A stretch of 64,000 nt of DNA from Amycolatopsis sp. DSM 110486 (GTDB taxonomy: Bacteria; Actinomycetota; Actinomycetes; Mycobacteriales; Pseudonocardiaceae), in assembly GCF_019468465.1 (NCBI RefSeq), contig NZ_CP080519.1:2371001-2435000 (forward strand), in the 5' to 3' direction. The number at the start of each line of letters is the position of its first letter. Positions within the stretch are counted from its first letter, which is position 1. A program made the position numbers and the translations under genes. Below the pieces are notes generated by a model. That model was not told the origin of the DNA. It made no database searches and saw only the letters and a program-made list of their open reading frames with translations. Shown in pieces: positions 50,938 to 61,294 of the stretch.

Positions 50938-51873
50938 GTGAAAGCAGTGGCGATTCAGGAGTTCGGCCCACCCGAGGGGTTGCGGGTCATCGAGACACCG
51001 GAGCCCACGCCCGGTGCGGGGCAGGTGCTGATCGAGACCGAGGCCATCGGGGTCGGCGGGGTCGACGCGGTGATCCGGCGCGGCACGCTCGGCAGTTACG
51101 GCTTCAAACCCGGCCACATCCCCGGCAGCGAAGTCGCCGGGACGGTCGTCGCGGTCGGGGCGGGCCTCGACGAGAGTCTGAAGGGCCGGCGGGTGTGGGC
51201 GTTCACTGGCACGGGCGGCGGGTACGCCGAGAAGGCGGTGGCGAGCGATTTCCTGCCGATCCCCGAGGCCTTGACCAGCGAGGACGCGGTGGCCATTGGC
51301 ACCTCGGGAGCCGTCGCGCACTTCGCGCTGGCGCACGCGCACTTCGAGGCCGGCGAGTCCGTGCTGGTGCGCGGGGCGGCCGGGAGCATCGGGGTGTCGG
51401 CGGTTCAGCTGGCGGCACGAAACGGCGCCAAGAACGTGGCCGTCACGACCTCGAACCAAGAGCGAGGTGAGCGCCTCGAGAAACTCGGCGCGACGGAAGT
51501 CCTGGACCGCGCGGGGACCGGCGAAGGCAAGTACGACGTCATCGTCGACCTGATCGCCGGCCCGAACCTGCCGGACTTCTTCGACAAGCTCAACCCCAAC
51601 GGCCGCCTCGTCGTGGTCGGCGTGGTCGGCGGGATGCCACCCGGCGACTTCGCCGCTAGGCTCCTGCAGAACTTCCGGAAGTCCCTGTCGTTCATGACCT
51701 TCAGCGCCGACACCGTGCCCCGCGAGGCGCTGCAAAAAGTGCGCCTGGAGCAGTTCAACGACGAAACGTTCCAGGGCGTCGTCCACGAAATCCTGCCGCT
51801 CGACCAAGCCGCACTGGCCCACCGGAAGATGGACGACGGTGAGGTCTTCGGCCGGATCGTCCTGAAGCCCTAA
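50938..51873 (+). CDS. NADPH-dependent quinone oxidoreductase (zinc-free MDR)
   Basis: 311 residues from GTG 50938 with GAGAGGAG ahead. It begins [25 protein letters not shown]; the nucleotide-binding motif is [16 protein letters not shown] (about 142-157). No zinc-binding Cys cluster is present. It probably reduces quinones or alkenals. Its last four bases overlap trpC, which is convergent. Confidence 0.87.
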   Translation: MKAVAIQEFGPPEGLRVIETPEPTPGAGQVLIETEAIGVGGVDAVIRRGTLGSYGFKPGHIPGSEVAGTVVAVGAGLDESLKGRRVWAFTGTGGGYAEKAVASDFLPIPEALTSEDAVAIGTSGAVAHFALAHAHFEAGESVLVRGAAGSIGVSAVQLAARNGAKNVAVTTSNQERGERLEKLGATEVLDRAGTGEGKYDVIVDLIAGPNLPDFFDKLNPNGRLVVVGVVGGMPPGDFAARLLQNFRKSLSFMTFSADTVPREALQKVRLEQFNDETFQGVVHEILPLDQAALAHRKMDDGEVFGRIVLKP

Positions 51874-52646
51874 CCCTGGATGAAGTCGCGGACGGACGTC
51901 ACCGGGTCGCCCGAGCGCACCAGCGCCTCGCCGACCAGGACGACGTCCGCGCCCCAGCCGCGGTACTCCGCGACGTCGCCCGGACCGGCCACGCCCGACT
52001 CCGCCACGCGCACACGGTCGGCCGGGATCTGTGGGCCGAGCTCCTTGAACACGGTCCGGTCGACCTCCAACGTCGTGAGGTCACGAGCGTTGATCCCCAG
52101 CACCTGCGCGCCACAAGCGACCGCGCGCTCCAGCTCACCGGCCGTGTGCGATTCCACGAGCGGCGTCAGGCCCAGCTCCACCGCGAGGCCGTACAGGTCG
52201 TCGAGCAGCGAACCCTCCAGCGAGACGACCATCAGCAACGCCAGATCCGCCCCGAACGCCCGCGCCTCCCACAGCTGGTACGGCTCCACGATGAAGTCCT
52301 TGCGCAGCACCGAAACGTCCACCCGCGCCCGCACGGCTTCGAGGTCCGCCAGCGACCCGCCGAACCGGCGACGCTCCGTCAGCACACTGATGGCCGCCGC
52401 CCCGCCCTGCTCGTACTGGCCCGCGAGCGCGGCCGGGTCGGTGATGTCGGCGAGCGCGCCCTTGCTCGGGCTCTTGCGCTTCACCTCGGCGATGATCGAC
52501 ACGCCGGGCGAGCGGAACGCCGGCAGCGGATCCCGCGTCGGCGGCAGATCTCGGACGCGCGCCTGCAGGTCGGCCAGCGACGTCGATCGCTTGCGGTCCT
52601 CCAGATCCTCGCGGACACCCTCGAGAATCCCGTCCAGCACGCTCAT
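51870..52646 (-). CDS. trpC: indole-3-glycerol phosphate synthase
   Basis: 258 residues; ATG 52646 has GGAGG ahead. The TIM-barrel pattern is clear: [66 protein letters not shown] and [14 protein letters not shown]. It closes the indole ring in tryptophan synthesis. The trpBA neighbours usual in actinomycetes are not in the visible region, so this is an isolated copy, possibly second. Confidence 0.92.
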   Translation of the reverse strand: MSVLDGILEGVREDLEDRKRSTSLADLQARVRDLPPTRDPLPAFRSPGVSIIAEVKRKSPSKGALADITDPAALAGQYEQGGAAAISVLTERRRFGGSLADLEAVRARVDVSVLRKDFIVEPYQLWEARAFGADLALLMVVSLEGSLLDDLYGLAVELGLTPLVESHTAGELERAVACGAQVLGINARDLTTLEVDRTVFKELGPQIPADRVRVAESGVAGPGDVAEYRGWGADVVLVGEALVRSGDPVTSVRDFIQG

Positions 52647-52817
52647 ACCCAACTCCTCCACCGACGACCGGCCAACCACCATCGTCGGTCCACCCGGGAC
52701 AGAAGGCACGCGGGAGTGCGCGCGATCACTGCGTGACGTACCGCCCAGGGCACACAGCGTGGCCGAACAGGCGCCTACCGCACCACCGTGTCACCCAAAA
52801 GAAGCCCGAAATGCCCG

Positions 52818-53744
52818 TTACGGCCAGAACTTGCGCCAGCCGTCCGCTTCCAACGTCGACGGTTCCACGCCCGCGTCCCGCGCCGCTTCCTCAGCCGCCC
52901 GGATGTCACTCGCGAACTGCTTCGCGACGGCCCGCAGCTCACCCTCCGGGTCAGTGCCCGCCCGGCGCGCCGTGGCGGCCGTTCGGAACAGCTGCGAGGC
53001 CGGGTCCGAGCCGGCCGGGAACAGGTCCAGCGGAATCCCCGCCCGCCCGCTGCGTTGCCCGAGCTTGGCGGCCAACGCGATGGCGGGCTGGCCGAGCGCG
53101 ATACCGTCCACAATGGAGCGACGCTGCTTCTCCGCCTGCTTGAGCTCTTCCCATTTCAGGTTCTGCTGGTCGACCGTGGCCACCGTCGCCGCGTCGGTGA
53201 ACACGTGCGGGTGCCGCCCGACGAGCTTCGCCGTCAACGCCCGCGCAACGTCGTCGATCGTGAACGGATCCTCGGCGTCCTCCGCGGCCACGCGGGCGTG
53301 GAAGAGCACCTGCAGGAGGACGTCGCCGAGCTCTTCGCGCAGGGCCTCGCGGTCGTTCTCCTCGATGGCGTCGAGCAGCTCGTAGGTCTCCTCGACCAGG
53401 TACTGGCGGAGCGTTTCGTGCGTCTGCACCGCGTCCCACGGGCAGCCGCCGGGCGAGCGCAGGCGGTCCATGACCTCGGCGGCTTCCACCAGCGGCGCCA
53501 CCGGGGCCTCGATCACGCGCGCACCCGCGGCCACCAGCGCGGCAGCTTCCGGCGATGACGACGAAGCCGTGATCAACACGAGGTCACCCGTTATTCCCGC
53601 CGGAACCGGTGTCACGCCGAACTGCACAGCGTCAACGTCCGAAGCCGCGTACACAGCGGCGCCACGCACCAAACCGACCGCTTCGGCCGGCACCGTCGCC
53701 CCGTGCGCGACGACGACAACCGACCCGCTCACTGCTGAGTTCAC
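52818..53744 (-). CDS. mazG: nucleoside triphosphate pyrophosphohydrolase MazG
   Basis: 308 residues. The MazG core is visible: VMDRLRSPGGCPWDAVQTHETLRQYLVEETYELLDAI, then EELGDVLLQVLFHARVA with metal-binding Glu/Asp, and KWEELKQAEKQRRS. The first 90 residues (VVVVAHGATVPAEAVG onward) are a tetrapyrrole-methylase-like remnant typical of actinobacterial MazG. It hydrolyses abnormal NTPs. It overlaps the lipoprotein gene downstream by four bases. Confidence 0.9.
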   Translation of the reverse strand: MNSAVSGSVVVVAHGATVPAEAVGLVRGAAVYAASDVDAVQFGVTPVPAGITGDLVLITASSSSPEAAALVAAGARVIEAPVAPLVEAAEVMDRLRSPGGCPWDAVQTHETLRQYLVEETYELLDAIEENDREALREELGDVLLQVLFHARVAAEDAEDPFTIDDVARALTAKLVGRHPHVFTDAATVATVDQQNLKWEELKQAEKQRRSIVDGIALGQPAIALAAKLGQRSGRAGIPLDLFPAGSDPASQLFRTAATARRAGTDPEGELRAVAKQFASDIRAAEEAARDAGVEPSTLEADGWRKFWP

Positions 53745-54772
53745 TGCTGAGCCGGAGCACTACCCCGGACCGGCAGCACGATGCCCTGGAAGCTGTTCGC
53801 GTTGGCCGCGAGGTCCATGCCGACCGGGTCCCACACGCCGTAGCGCGGGTTGATCTTGTAGTCCACGTCGTTCACGTACGGCTGCAGCAACCGCACCCCG
53901 ATCGCCCCGATCTGGTCGGGCGTCGGCTGCTGGACCTGGTCAGTGGCCACCGGCTTGTCGGTAGCGCGCTGCCGCACGATGGCCGTGACCCACCACGTCG
54001 GCGCCGACGTCGGGTTCGGCTGGAATGCGATGGCCGTGTTCGCCGGAACGCCGAACAGCACCGTCGCGGCGTCCTCCGGCGACGAAAGCGCCGGCGCCTG
54101 CTGCCCGACGTTGCCCTGCGCGCCGCCCTGGATCTCGGTCTGGATGGCGTTGGGGTTGGCCGCGTACTCCTGGGCCTTCGCGATGGCCTGGCTCCGCGCG
54201 GTCGCCGCGTCGATGGCCGGCGCTTCGCTGTCGGACGTCGGCGCACCGATGCTCGTGTAGTCGAAGTTCACCGACAGCGTCGGCAGGTACTTCGCCGCGA
54301 GCTTCTGCTCCAAGTACTGGTCGGTGATCGCCTCGCGGTGGTCACGCACGCGCCAGACGAGCTGCGTCACGGCCGCGGGCTGGTCCTGCGCGAGGTTCTC
54401 CGGCAGCACTCCGGCCAGCGGATCGCCCTGCGACATCGCGGCGGAGATGGCGGCGTCGTCGGTAGACAGGCCTTCCTTCTGGGCGGCCTTGCGCACCACG
54501 GCGTGGAGCAGTTGCTGGCGCACGATCTCCCGGCCCACGAGGTCGAGTTTGTGCTGCGCGGCGAGCTGCTGCGCGTATGGCTGCTCCTGGACGGCCTTGT
54601 CCAGCAGGCCCTGCACCTGATCGATCGTGGTGACCTGGCCGTCGATGACGGCCGCGGCGCCCACCTGGCTGGGCCCGGCGCCGCACCCGGCGAGCAGCAG
54701 GCCACTGGCAACAACACCCACCAGCGCGCTTGACCGTTTTTTCGAGCCGAGGCGCCCCATGATCCGCATCAC
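53741..54772 (-). CDS. SurA-like peptidyl-prolyl isomerase-type lipoprotein
   Basis: 343 residues. A lipobox LLLAGC ends the signal peptide (about 26-31). The mature part begins AAAVIDGQVTTIDQVQGLLD, as in SurA N-terminal domains, but a parvulin catalytic core is not clear. The C-terminus has a conserved NPRYGVWDPVG block. It probably acts as an extracytoplasmic folding factor; the neighbour order mfd - this gene - mazG is common. Confidence 0.78.
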   Translation of the reverse strand: MMRIMGRLGSKKRSSALVGVVASGLLLAGCGAGPSQVGAAAVIDGQVTTIDQVQGLLDKAVQEQPYAQQLAAQHKLDLVGREIVRQQLLHAVVRKAAQKEGLSTDDAAISAAMSQGDPLAGVLPENLAQDQPAAVTQLVWRVRDHREAITDQYLEQKLAAKYLPTLSVNFDYTSIGAPTSDSEAPAIDAATARSQAIAKAQEYAANPNAIQTEIQGGAQGNVGQQAPALSSPEDAATVLFGVPANTAIAFQPNPTSAPTWWVTAIVRQRATDKPVATDQVQQPTPDQIGAIGVRLLQPYVNDVDYKINPRYGVWDPVGMDLAANANSFQGIVLPVRGSAPAQQ

Positions 54773-54845
54773 AAGCCATACCCTCTCACACCGCCGCCCC
54801 CGAAACGCAACACCATCGGGGTGCGCGAAGCGTTATTGTCGACAA

Positions 54846-55259
54846 ATGGACTCGTGGTTGTCGATCGAGGTTCTCGACGGGGAGTTCGCAGCGCACAGCT
54901 GGCAACGCGCGCACGGCGACAACCTCACCGAAGCCGCCCTGACCCATGGCGCCGAACAGTGGACGTGGCACGTCCACCGCTGGGGCGTCACGCTCGAGAT
55001 CGAGTTCGCCACGGAGGCACAACGCGACCGGTTCCGCGGCCTCCCCGCGGTGACGGCCGCCCTCGACGCCGTCCCCGACCCCGAACACGGGTTGTTGGTG
55101 TACTCCGGCCGCGGCGGCGGCTCGGGCTCACGCGTGCCGCGACATCCCCGGCCCTTGCCGATGGCCGACGCGGGCGCGGTGCCTACGCCGAAAGAGGAAG
55201 TCCGTTTACAGCTGGCAACAGGTGAGCCGCCGATGTTCCAGCTCAGTTCAAGCGGCTGA
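54846..55259 (+). CDS. hypothetical protein
   Basis: 137 residues; the start is poorly supported but codon bias is good. The first 90 residues (WLSIEVLDGEFAAHSWQRAH, WTWHVHRWGVTLEIEFATE) look like a compact alpha/beta domain with several Trp and His. The tail is Pro/Arg-rich. I do not recognise the family. It converges on the DUF397 gene with 16 overlapping bases. Confidence 0.55.
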   Translation: MDSWLSIEVLDGEFAAHSWQRAHGDNLTEAALTHGAEQWTWHVHRWGVTLEIEFATEAQRDRFRGLPAVTAALDAVPDPEHGLLVYSGRGGGSGSRVPRHPRPLPMADAGAVPTPKEEVRLQLATGEPPMFQLSSSG

Positions 55260-55407
55260 GAAGCTCCTGCCAGGCGACCGCGGGGACGGTGATGTGGCCG
55301 GCCTCGCGGTCCTTGGTGTCGCGAACGAGCACCTCGTGACCGGTCGCCACTTCTACGCAACCATCGCCGTTGCTGCTGTAGGTGCTCTTACGCCAGACGA
55401 CGGCCAT
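55243..55407 (-). CDS. DUF397 small protein
   Basis: 54 residues from ATG 55407, overlapping the regulator gene by 20 bases. WRKSTYSSNGDGCVEVA, LVRDTKDREAGHITV and WQELLSRL are the complete DUF397 pattern. These proteins pair with Scr1-type regulators and may antagonise them. Confidence 0.9.
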   Translation of the reverse strand: MAVVWRKSTYSSNGDGCVEVATGHEVLVRDTKDREAGHITVPAVAWQELLSRLN

Positions 55408-56275
55408 TCTGGTCTGCTCCCGGTGAGTAGAGCTGCGTCGCCAGGCTGGCGACCAGCTCCCTCGATTGTGCCTCACCGAGTGCAACTCTACGAAGGCGCT
55501 TCAGAACATCGCGGTAGGCGTTCGTTTCTTCGGGCTTCTCCAGGAAGAGCGAGGAAACCTCGCTGTCGAGGTAGGCGACCGGGCGATAGACATCCGAGTC
55601 CATCAGCTTGAAGTGACCGGCCAATGCGGGATGACCCCCGAGTTCGGACGGCACGATCCGGATAGAGAGGTTCGGTCGTACCGAGAGCTGGAGCAACTGG
55701 TGCAGCTGACCTGACATCACACTTCGATCCGCCCCGCCTACCGGCAACCGCAGAGCGAACTCATGGATAAAGAACTCGAATGCCGCAAGCGGTTGCTTCG
55801 ACAAGGTGACTTGCCGAGACATTCGGGCGAAGACCCGCTCATCGACATCGTCCGGCCGCGGAACGTTTCCGGTCTCATTGATCAGCGCCCGTGCATAGGC
55901 AGCTGTCTGCAACAACCCCGGCACGATCACCGACTGGAACTCCGCGACCGCTGTGGCGCGCTCTTCGTGCCACACCAACGTTTTCACCTGCGCCGGCAGA
56001 TTTGGGTAGGTCTCCAGGAACCCGGGCTCGTCGAGGTCGTCGCAGAGGGCGTAGACCTCGGCGGCCTCGTCACCGATCACGCCCATGAGCGTGAGCATCT
56101 TGACCACGTCGATGTACTTGCTGCCACGCCGCGCGTTGAACATGTTGGAGATGCGGGTGGGCGGCCAGTCCAACCGGCGCGCCATTTCCCGCACTCCCCA
56201 GTGGTGCTCTTCCATCAGCTCTCGCAGGCGGACACCGAGCTGGCGGCTGCGCACAGTCGAATAGCGGTCGTCCAT
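55388..56275 (-). CDS. Scr1-family XRE regulator (HTH plus DUF5753)
   Basis: 295 residues; ATG 56275 starts MDDRYSTVRSRQLGVRLREL. The N-terminal XRE domain includes VREMARRLDWPPTRISNMFN; the C-terminal DUF5753 part contains VPGLLQTAAYARALI, QVTLSKQPLAAFEFFI and LAGHFKLMD. Such regulators control development and antibiotic genes in actinomycetes. The DUF397 partner overlaps its end. Confidence 0.9.
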   Translation of the reverse strand: MDDRYSTVRSRQLGVRLRELMEEHHWGVREMARRLDWPPTRISNMFNARRGSKYIDVVKMLTLMGVIGDEAAEVYALCDDLDEPGFLETYPNLPAQVKTLVWHEERATAVAEFQSVIVPGLLQTAAYARALINETGNVPRPDDVDERVFARMSRQVTLSKQPLAAFEFFIHEFALRLPVGGADRSVMSGQLHQLLQLSVRPNLSIRIVPSELGGHPALAGHFKLMDSDVYRPVAYLDSEVSSLFLEKPEETNAYRDVLKRLRRVALGEAQSRELVASLATQLYSPGADQNGRRLA

Positions 56276-56367
56276 GCGAGGAAGCGTACGGTCGAAACCG
56301 GTTCCACTCCAACGTTTCCGCTGGTAGTTCGCCCGAAGAGGCGTGGTGTCCCGAGCCCGGCACAGCG

Positions 56368-59300
56368 TCACACGGGCGCGGGGGTTTTCGTGAGCTGCGC
56401 CAGGAGCTTCGTGCACCACTCGAGCAGTTCGACATCGCGCAGTGTCGGCGCGCCCATGCGGCCGCCGGCCGGGCCTTCGGTGGGTTTGGGCACGGAGACG
56501 GTGTTGGTCACCGCCTTGTACAGCGCCTTGGGGTACAAGCGTTTCAGCCGCACCATTTGCGAATCGGCGAGTGGTAATGGCGCGAAGCGGATGGTGTTGC
56601 CCTGCACGGCAACCTCCGTGACGCCCGCCGCGCGGCAGGTGTGGCGGAAGGCAGCCACCGCAAGCAGACGGTTGACGGGGGCGGGCGGCAGGCCGTAACG
56701 GTCGATGAGTTCTTCGCGCACGGCGTCGAGGCCCGCGGTGTCGGGCGCGGCCGCGATTTTGCGGTAGGCCTCCAACCGCAACCGTTCGCCTTCGACGTAG
56801 TCGTGGGGGATGTGGGCGTCGATGGGGAGGTCGACGCGGACTTCGGCGAGTTCCTCCTCTTCGCTGGGCTCGGCGCCGGCGTGGCGGCGGAAGGCTTCGA
56901 CAGCTTCGCCGACCAGGCGCACGTACAGGTCGAAGCCGACGCCCGCGATGTGGCCGGACTGTTCGGCGCCGAGGATGTTGCCCGCGCCGCGGATCTCCAA
57001 GTCCTTCATCGCGACGGCCATGCCCGCGCCGAGCTCGGTGTTCTGCGCGATGGTCGCGAGCCTGTCGTGCGCGGTCTCCGTCAACGGCGCTTCCGGCGGG
57101 TACAGGAAGTAGGCGTAGCCGCGTTCGCGGCCGCGGCCGACGCGTCCGCGCAGCTGGTGGAGCTGGGCCAATCCCAGTAGGTCGCCGCGTTCGACGATGA
57201 GGGTGTTGGCGTTGGAGATGTCCAGGCCGGTTTCGACGATCGTGGTGCAGACGAGCACGTCGTACTCGTTTTCCCAGAAGCCCTGGATGATCTTTTCGAG
57301 CTTGTCCTCGTTCATCTGGCCGTGGGCGGTCACGACGCGCGCTTCGGGCACCATCTCGCGGATGCGTTTGGCGGCCTTCTCGATGGAGGAGACGCGGTTG
57401 TGGACGTAGAAGACCTGGCCGTCGCGCAGGAGCTCGCGGCGGACGGCGGCGCCGACCTGCTTGTCGTCGTAGCCGCCGACATACGTCAGGATCGGGTGCC
57501 GGTCTTCCGGCGGGGTGAGGATGGTGGACATCTCGCGGATGCCGGCGAGCGACATCTCCAGCGTGCGCGGGATGGGGGTGGCCGACATCGTGAGCACGTC
57601 CACGTGGGTGCGCAGGGCCTTGATGTGTTCCTTGTGCTCCACGCCGAAGCGCTGCTCCTCGTCGACGATCACGAGGCCGAGATCCTTGTACCGGATGCCG
57701 GTCTGCAGCAGGCGGTGCGTGCCGATGACGATGTCGACCTCACCCTCGGCGAGCTGCTCCAGGACCTGGTCGGACTCGGCCTTGTGCGTGAACCGCGAAA
57801 GGCCCTTGATGGTGACCGGGAACGACTGCATGCGCTCGGTGAAGGTGTTCAGGTGCTGCTGTGCAAGCAGCGTGGTCGGCACGAGCACGGCGACCTGCTT
57901 GCCGTCCTGCACCGCCTTGAACGCGGCGCGCACGGCGATCTCGGTTTTGCCGTAGCCGACGTCGCCGCAGATCACGCGGTCCATGGGGACGCCGCGTTCC
58001 ATGTCGGCCTTGACCTCGTCGATGGCGGCGAGCTGGTCGTTGGTCTCGGTGAACGGGAACGCGTCTTCGAGCTCGCCCTGCCACGGCGTGTCGGGGCCGA
58101 AGGGGTGGCCGGGCGCGGCCTGGCGGGCGGCGTAGAGCTGCACGAGCTCGGCCGCGATCTCCTTGACGGCCTTTTTGGCGCGCGCCTTGGTGTTCTTCCA
58201 GTCGGAGCCGCCGAGCTTGTTGAGCGTGGGCAGCTCGCCGCCGACGTAGCGGGAGACCTCGTCGAGCTGGTCGGTCGGCACGAACAGGCGGTCGCCCGGG
58301 TGGCCACGCTTGGAGCTCGCGTACTCCAGCAGCAGGTACTCGCGCGTGGCGCCGGCGACGGTGCGCTGCACCATCTCGACGAAGCGGCCGATGCCGTGCT
58401 GGTTGTGCACCACGTAGTCGCCGGCCTTCAGGGCCAGCGGGTCGACGGCGTTGCGCCGCCGCGACGGCATCTTGGCGTTGAGGTCCTTTGTGGACGTTCC
58501 GGCGTTGGCGCCGCGGCCCGTGAGGTCGGCTTCCGAGAGCACCACGAGGGCGCGCTCGGGTGAGACGAAGCCGTCGACAAGGGCTCCGCAGGTGACGGTG
58601 ACGACGCCGGCTCGCGGGGCCTCGGTGATGCCTTCGCCGGCCAGCGCGGCCGGGACCTCGGCCGCGGTGAGCTGCTCGACGGCGCGGCTGGCCGTGCCGT
58701 GGCCCGCGACCACGAGCACGCCGGTGCCGCCGGCGGCCACGTGGGCGCGCAGGTCGGTCATCGCGCGGTCGAACTCGCCGCGGTAGGCGGGCGCGGCCTC
58801 GACGCCGACTCGGTAGACGTCGGGGTCTTCGCTGCTCAGCTGGGTGATCGTCCACCAGGCGCGCTTGGTGTCCTGCGCGTGCTCGGCGATCTCGGCCAGA
58901 TCGCGGTAGGCCGAAGCGCCGAGGTCGATGGGTGCCTGCCCGCCCGCCGCGGCCGTGGTCCACGAGGCTTCGAGGAACTCCTGGCCGGTGCGCACGAGAT
59001 CGTGGGCGCGGGCGCGGATCTTCTCCGGGTCGGCGAGCAGCACGTGACTGCCGCGCGGCAGGGCGTCGGTGAGCAGGGTGAGCTCGCCGGCGCACAGCAC
59101 CGGAATGAGGGCTTCCATGCCTTCGACGGGGATGCCGTCGGCGAGCTTCGTGAGCATCTCGGCCAGCTGCGCGTCTGCCTCATACGTGACGGCGAGCTCG
59201 GCGGCCTTGGCCTTGACGTCGGCGGTGAGCAGCAACTCGCGGCACGGCGGCGCGGTGACGTGCTGGATCTCGCCCGGCAGGGAGCGCTGGTCGGAAACCG

Positions 59301-59946
59301 CGAACGCGCGGATCTCGCTGACCTCGTCGCCCCAGAACTCCACGCGCACGGGGTGCTGCGCGGTGGGCCCGAACAGGTCGAGGATGCCGCCGCGCACGGC
59401 GAACTCGCCGCGCTTCTCGACCATGTCCACGCGGGTGTAGGCGAGCTCGACCAGGCGCTCCAGCAGGCCTTCGAAGCTCTGCTCCTCGCCGACGACCAGG
59501 TCGACGGGGTCGAGCGAGCCGAGGCCGGGGGCCATGGGCTGGATCAGGCTGCGGACGGTGGAGACGACGACCTTGAGCTCGTCGTCGCCCGTGTGCAGGC
59601 GGTGCAGCACCTCGAGGCGGCGCCCGACGGTGTCGGCGCGCGGCGAGAGGCGCTCGTGGGGCAGCGTCTCCCACGAGGGGAAGTCGACGACCTTCTCGCG
59701 CCCGAGCAGGGCTTCGAGGGCGGCGGTGAGCTCGTCGGCCTCCCGGCCGGTGGCGGTCACGGCCAGCACGTGGCGGCCCGCGCCGCCTCTGGATTCGTCT
59801 TCGGCGAGCGCGGCGGCGACCAGCTGACGTGCGGTCACGGCGCCCTGCAGCTCGAGCAGCGGGGCGCCGGCGCGTTCGACGACCCCGCGCAGGGCGGGGT
59901 CGGGGAGGATGGCTTGGAGGAGTCCGGACAGTGGAGCGTCGGTCAC
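56368..59946 (-). CDS. mfd: transcription-repair coupling factor
   Basis: 1,192 residues; GTG 59946 is chosen with GGAAGA ahead. UvrB-homology region about 1-350; RNA polymerase-interacting domain about 480-560 ([17 protein letters not shown]); helicase domains about 600-1,000 with [18 protein letters not shown] (Walker A), [16 protein letters not shown] (DEEQ) and [19 protein letters not shown]-terminal TRCF domain. It removes RNA polymerase stalled at lesions and recruits UvrA. Confidence 0.96.
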   Translation of the reverse strand: MTDAPLSGLLQAILPDPALRGVVERAGAPLLELQGAVTARQLVAAALAEDESRGGAGRHVLAVTATGREADELTAALEALLGREKVVDFPSWETLPHERLSPRADTVGRRLEVLHRLHTGDDELKVVVSTVRSLIQPMAPGLGSLDPVDLVVGEEQSFEGLLERLVELAYTRVDMVEKRGEFAVRGGILDLFGPTAQHPVRVEFWGDEVSEIRAFAVSDQRSLPGEIQHVTAPPCRELLLTADVKAKAAELAVTYEADAQLAEMLTKLADGIPVEGMEALIPVLCAGELTLLTDALPRGSHVLLADPEKIRARAHDLVRTGQEFLEASWTTAAAGGQAPIDLGASAYRDLAEIAEHAQDTKRAWWTITQLSSEDPDVYRVGVEAAPAYRGEFDRAMTDLRAHVAAGGTGVLVVAGHGTASRAVEQLTAAEVPAALAGEGITEAPRAGVVTVTCGALVDGFVSPERALVVLSEADLTGRGANAGTSTKDLNAKMPSRRRNAVDPLALKAGDYVVHNQHGIGRFVEMVQRTVAGATREYLLLEYASSKRGHPGDRLFVPTDQLDEVSRYVGGELPTLNKLGGSDWKNTKARAKKAVKEIAAELVQLYAARQAAPGHPFGPDTPWQGELEDAFPFTETNDQLAAIDEVKADMERGVPMDRVICGDVGYGKTEIAVRAAFKAVQDGKQVAVLVPTTLLAQQHLNTFTERMQSFPVTIKGLSRFTHKAESDQVLEQLAEGEVDIVIGTHRLLQTGIRYKDLGLVIVDEEQRFGVEHKEHIKALRTHVDVLTMSATPIPRTLEMSLAGIREMSTILTPPEDRHPILTYVGGYDDKQVGAAVRRELLRDGQVFYVHNRVSSIEKAAKRIREMVPEARVVTAHGQMNEDKLEKIIQGFWENEYDVLVCTTIVETGLDISNANTLIVERGDLLGLAQLHQLRGRVGRGRERGYAYFLYPPEAPLTETAHDRLATIAQNTELGAGMAVAMKDLEIRGAGNILGAEQSGHIAGVGFDLYVRLVGEAVEAFRRHAGAEPSEEEELAEVRVDLPIDAHIPHDYVEGERLRLEAYRKIAAAPDTAGLDAVREELIDRYGLPPAPVNRLLAVAAFRHTCRAAGVTEVAVQGNTIRFAPLPLADSQMVRLKRLYPKALYKAVTNTVSVPKPTEGPAGGRMGAPTLRDVELLEWCTKLLAQLTKTPAPV

Positions 59947-59986
59947 GTCTTCCAGACTACGTCGGGGCACCGACAGTCCGGGGGCG

Positions 59987-60083
59987 ACCTAGCGACGAGG
60001 GCGAGTTTCCAGCCGAGGTTGGTGGCGTCGCCGAGGCCGACGTTGAGGCCTTGGCCGCCGTGCCCAGCGCGATGGAGGCCTTC
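59987..60083 (-). pseudogene. relic of an FAD-dependent (group A) monooxygenase
   Basis: On the minus strand about 30 codons read LHRAGHGGQGLNVGLGDATN followed by LGWKLALVA, the conserved FAD-binding block of aromatic-ring hydroxylases (G-G-Q-G-x-N-x-G-x-x-D-A-x-N-L-x-W-K-L). Nothing else of the gene survives; it is squeezed between mfd and a lipoprotein gene. Confidence 0.6.
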
Positions 60084-60086
60084 TCG

Positions 60087-60659
60087 TCAGCTCAGCCGGT
60101 GGATGATCGCCGCGGCGAAGTTCTTGCCGACCGTGAGCGGGTCGGGTCCCGGTGCGCCGGGACCGAAGCCGACCGCGGAGAGTCGGATCGACTGGCCCGG
60201 GCCGGTCATGACGAAGATCATGTAGCCGGTGTCCGGGCCGTGCGTGATCTGGCCCAGCAGCGCGCGGTGCCCCGCGATCGTGCTGACGGTGAGCTGCTGG
60301 ACGCCCGGGTCCCGGGTCTTGTCGGTTGTCGGGTAGGCGGTCAAGGTGACCAGTGCGCCTGGTGCACCCCACTGGCAGGCATTGCCGCTCGGGTCGGGGA
60401 CTTCCGCGCCGTCGATGACCACGTTCAACCGGACGGCGTCTTCGTGAGCCAGAGCCTGGCAGGGATGATCGGCCAGGCCGGCGATCGTCGGCTTCGCCGC
60501 GGCGGTCGAGGGGGTGGTCGGTGGTGCGGTCGGCTTTGGGGTCGGGTTTGCGGTCGGCTTTGTCGCCGATGACGCTGTTGGGCTCGTCTGCCGATCGGGC
60601 ACGCCGCAGGCGACGACACCCATCAACACCAGCACGAGAGCCACCGTGAGCCGCTGCAT
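60087..60659 (-). CDS. DUF3558 lipoprotein
   Basis: 190 residues. ATG 60659 starts MQRLTVALVLVLMGVVAC, with lipobox GVVAC. A Thr/Pro/Lys linker (about 25-50) leads to DHPCQALAHEDAVRLNVV and GNACQWGAPGALVTLTAY, with two conserved Cys, then a DUF3558-type end. These surface lipoproteins of Pseudonocardiaceae have no known function. Confidence 0.85.
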   Translation of the reverse strand: MQRLTVALVLVLMGVVACGVPDRQTSPTASSATKPTANPTPKPTAPPTTPSTAAAKPTIAGLADHPCQALAHEDAVRLNVVIDGAEVPDPSGNACQWGAPGALVTLTAYPTTDKTRDPGVQQLTVSTIAGHRALLGQITHGPDTGYMIFVMTGPGQSIRLSAVGFGPGAPGPDPLTVGKNFAAAIIHRLS

Positions 60660-61143
60660 GCGTCGCACCGTACGTCCGGCACTCGGGACCGGTCCCGGCA
60701 AAGGCGCCGCGCTGCTTACTGCTTGATGCAGCGTCGCGACGTTGGCTGATTCCGAGGATCACACTTTCGGGGCGGGGTGTTGCGTACTAGCCCGCACTCG
60801 TCGGGCGCCTTTCGTGTGCCGCTCGGTATCTGCCCCAGAACCCCTACAACCCCCACGACGCAGAGCCCACCCTCCCAAAGGCCACCCTGGATCCATTCTA
60901 CCGGCGCACACCGACAAAACCGGCGGCCTGCGGGACCTTGTCCACAGCCGAGCGCAGTTGTGGACAACCGCGGACAACCACCGGGCAACGAGGGGACAGC
61001 CGCGGCGCAACGGGTTCGGCAGGGCGTCACAGGCCCGCGTGAAAAGCGTTGCGCCGCAGGGGGTTCGTCGCGGAGGGGCGGATAGTCAAGGCCGGCTGGG
61101 GTGGCCGGCCGCCGCGCGGCGAACCCCGAGGAGAGGGTGCGGC
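60660..61143. other. intergenic region with a DnaA-box pair
   Basis: No gene is convincing. It contains TTGTCCACA (60938-60946) and TGTGGACAA (60959-60967), an inverted pair 12 bases apart, and a long-range inverted repeat GCGGCGCAAC / GTTGCGCCGC (61002-61011 and 61048-61057). Confidence 0.6.
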
Positions 61144-61221
61144 TTAGCCTGCGGTGACGGCGCGGCGGTTGATGTTACGGGTGGTGTCGCGGTTCCAGTC
61201 GGGGTCTCCGGTGATCTTCAT
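61144..61221 (-). CDS. 25-residue microprotein, unknown function
   Basis: Starts ATG 61221 after AAAGGAAAG and ends TAA 61144. It encodes MKITGDPDWNRDTTRN followed by INRRAVTAG. By eye 21 to 23 of 25 codons end in G or C, mostly C, the pattern of translated genes here. No family recognised. It lies downstream of an LLM oxidoreductase with a perfect hairpin between. It could be a small regulatory or precursor peptide; there is no modifying enzyme beside it. Confidence 0.5.
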   Translation of the reverse strand: MKITGDPDWNRDTTRNINRRAVTAG

Positions 61222-61241
61222 GGCTTTCCTTTCGTGTCAAC

Positions 61242-61262
61242 GGATCCCCCGGGTGGGGATCC
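61242..61262 (-). terminator. perfect inverted repeat after the LLM gene
   Basis: GGATCCCC (61242-61249) pairs with GGGGATCC (61255-61262) around five bases. It is either the terminator of the oxidoreductase gene or an operator/attenuator for the microprotein, whose start is 20 bases on. Confidence 0.6.
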
Positions 61263-61294
61263 ATTCACGACACGGATGGAAGGCGCTCGGGGGT

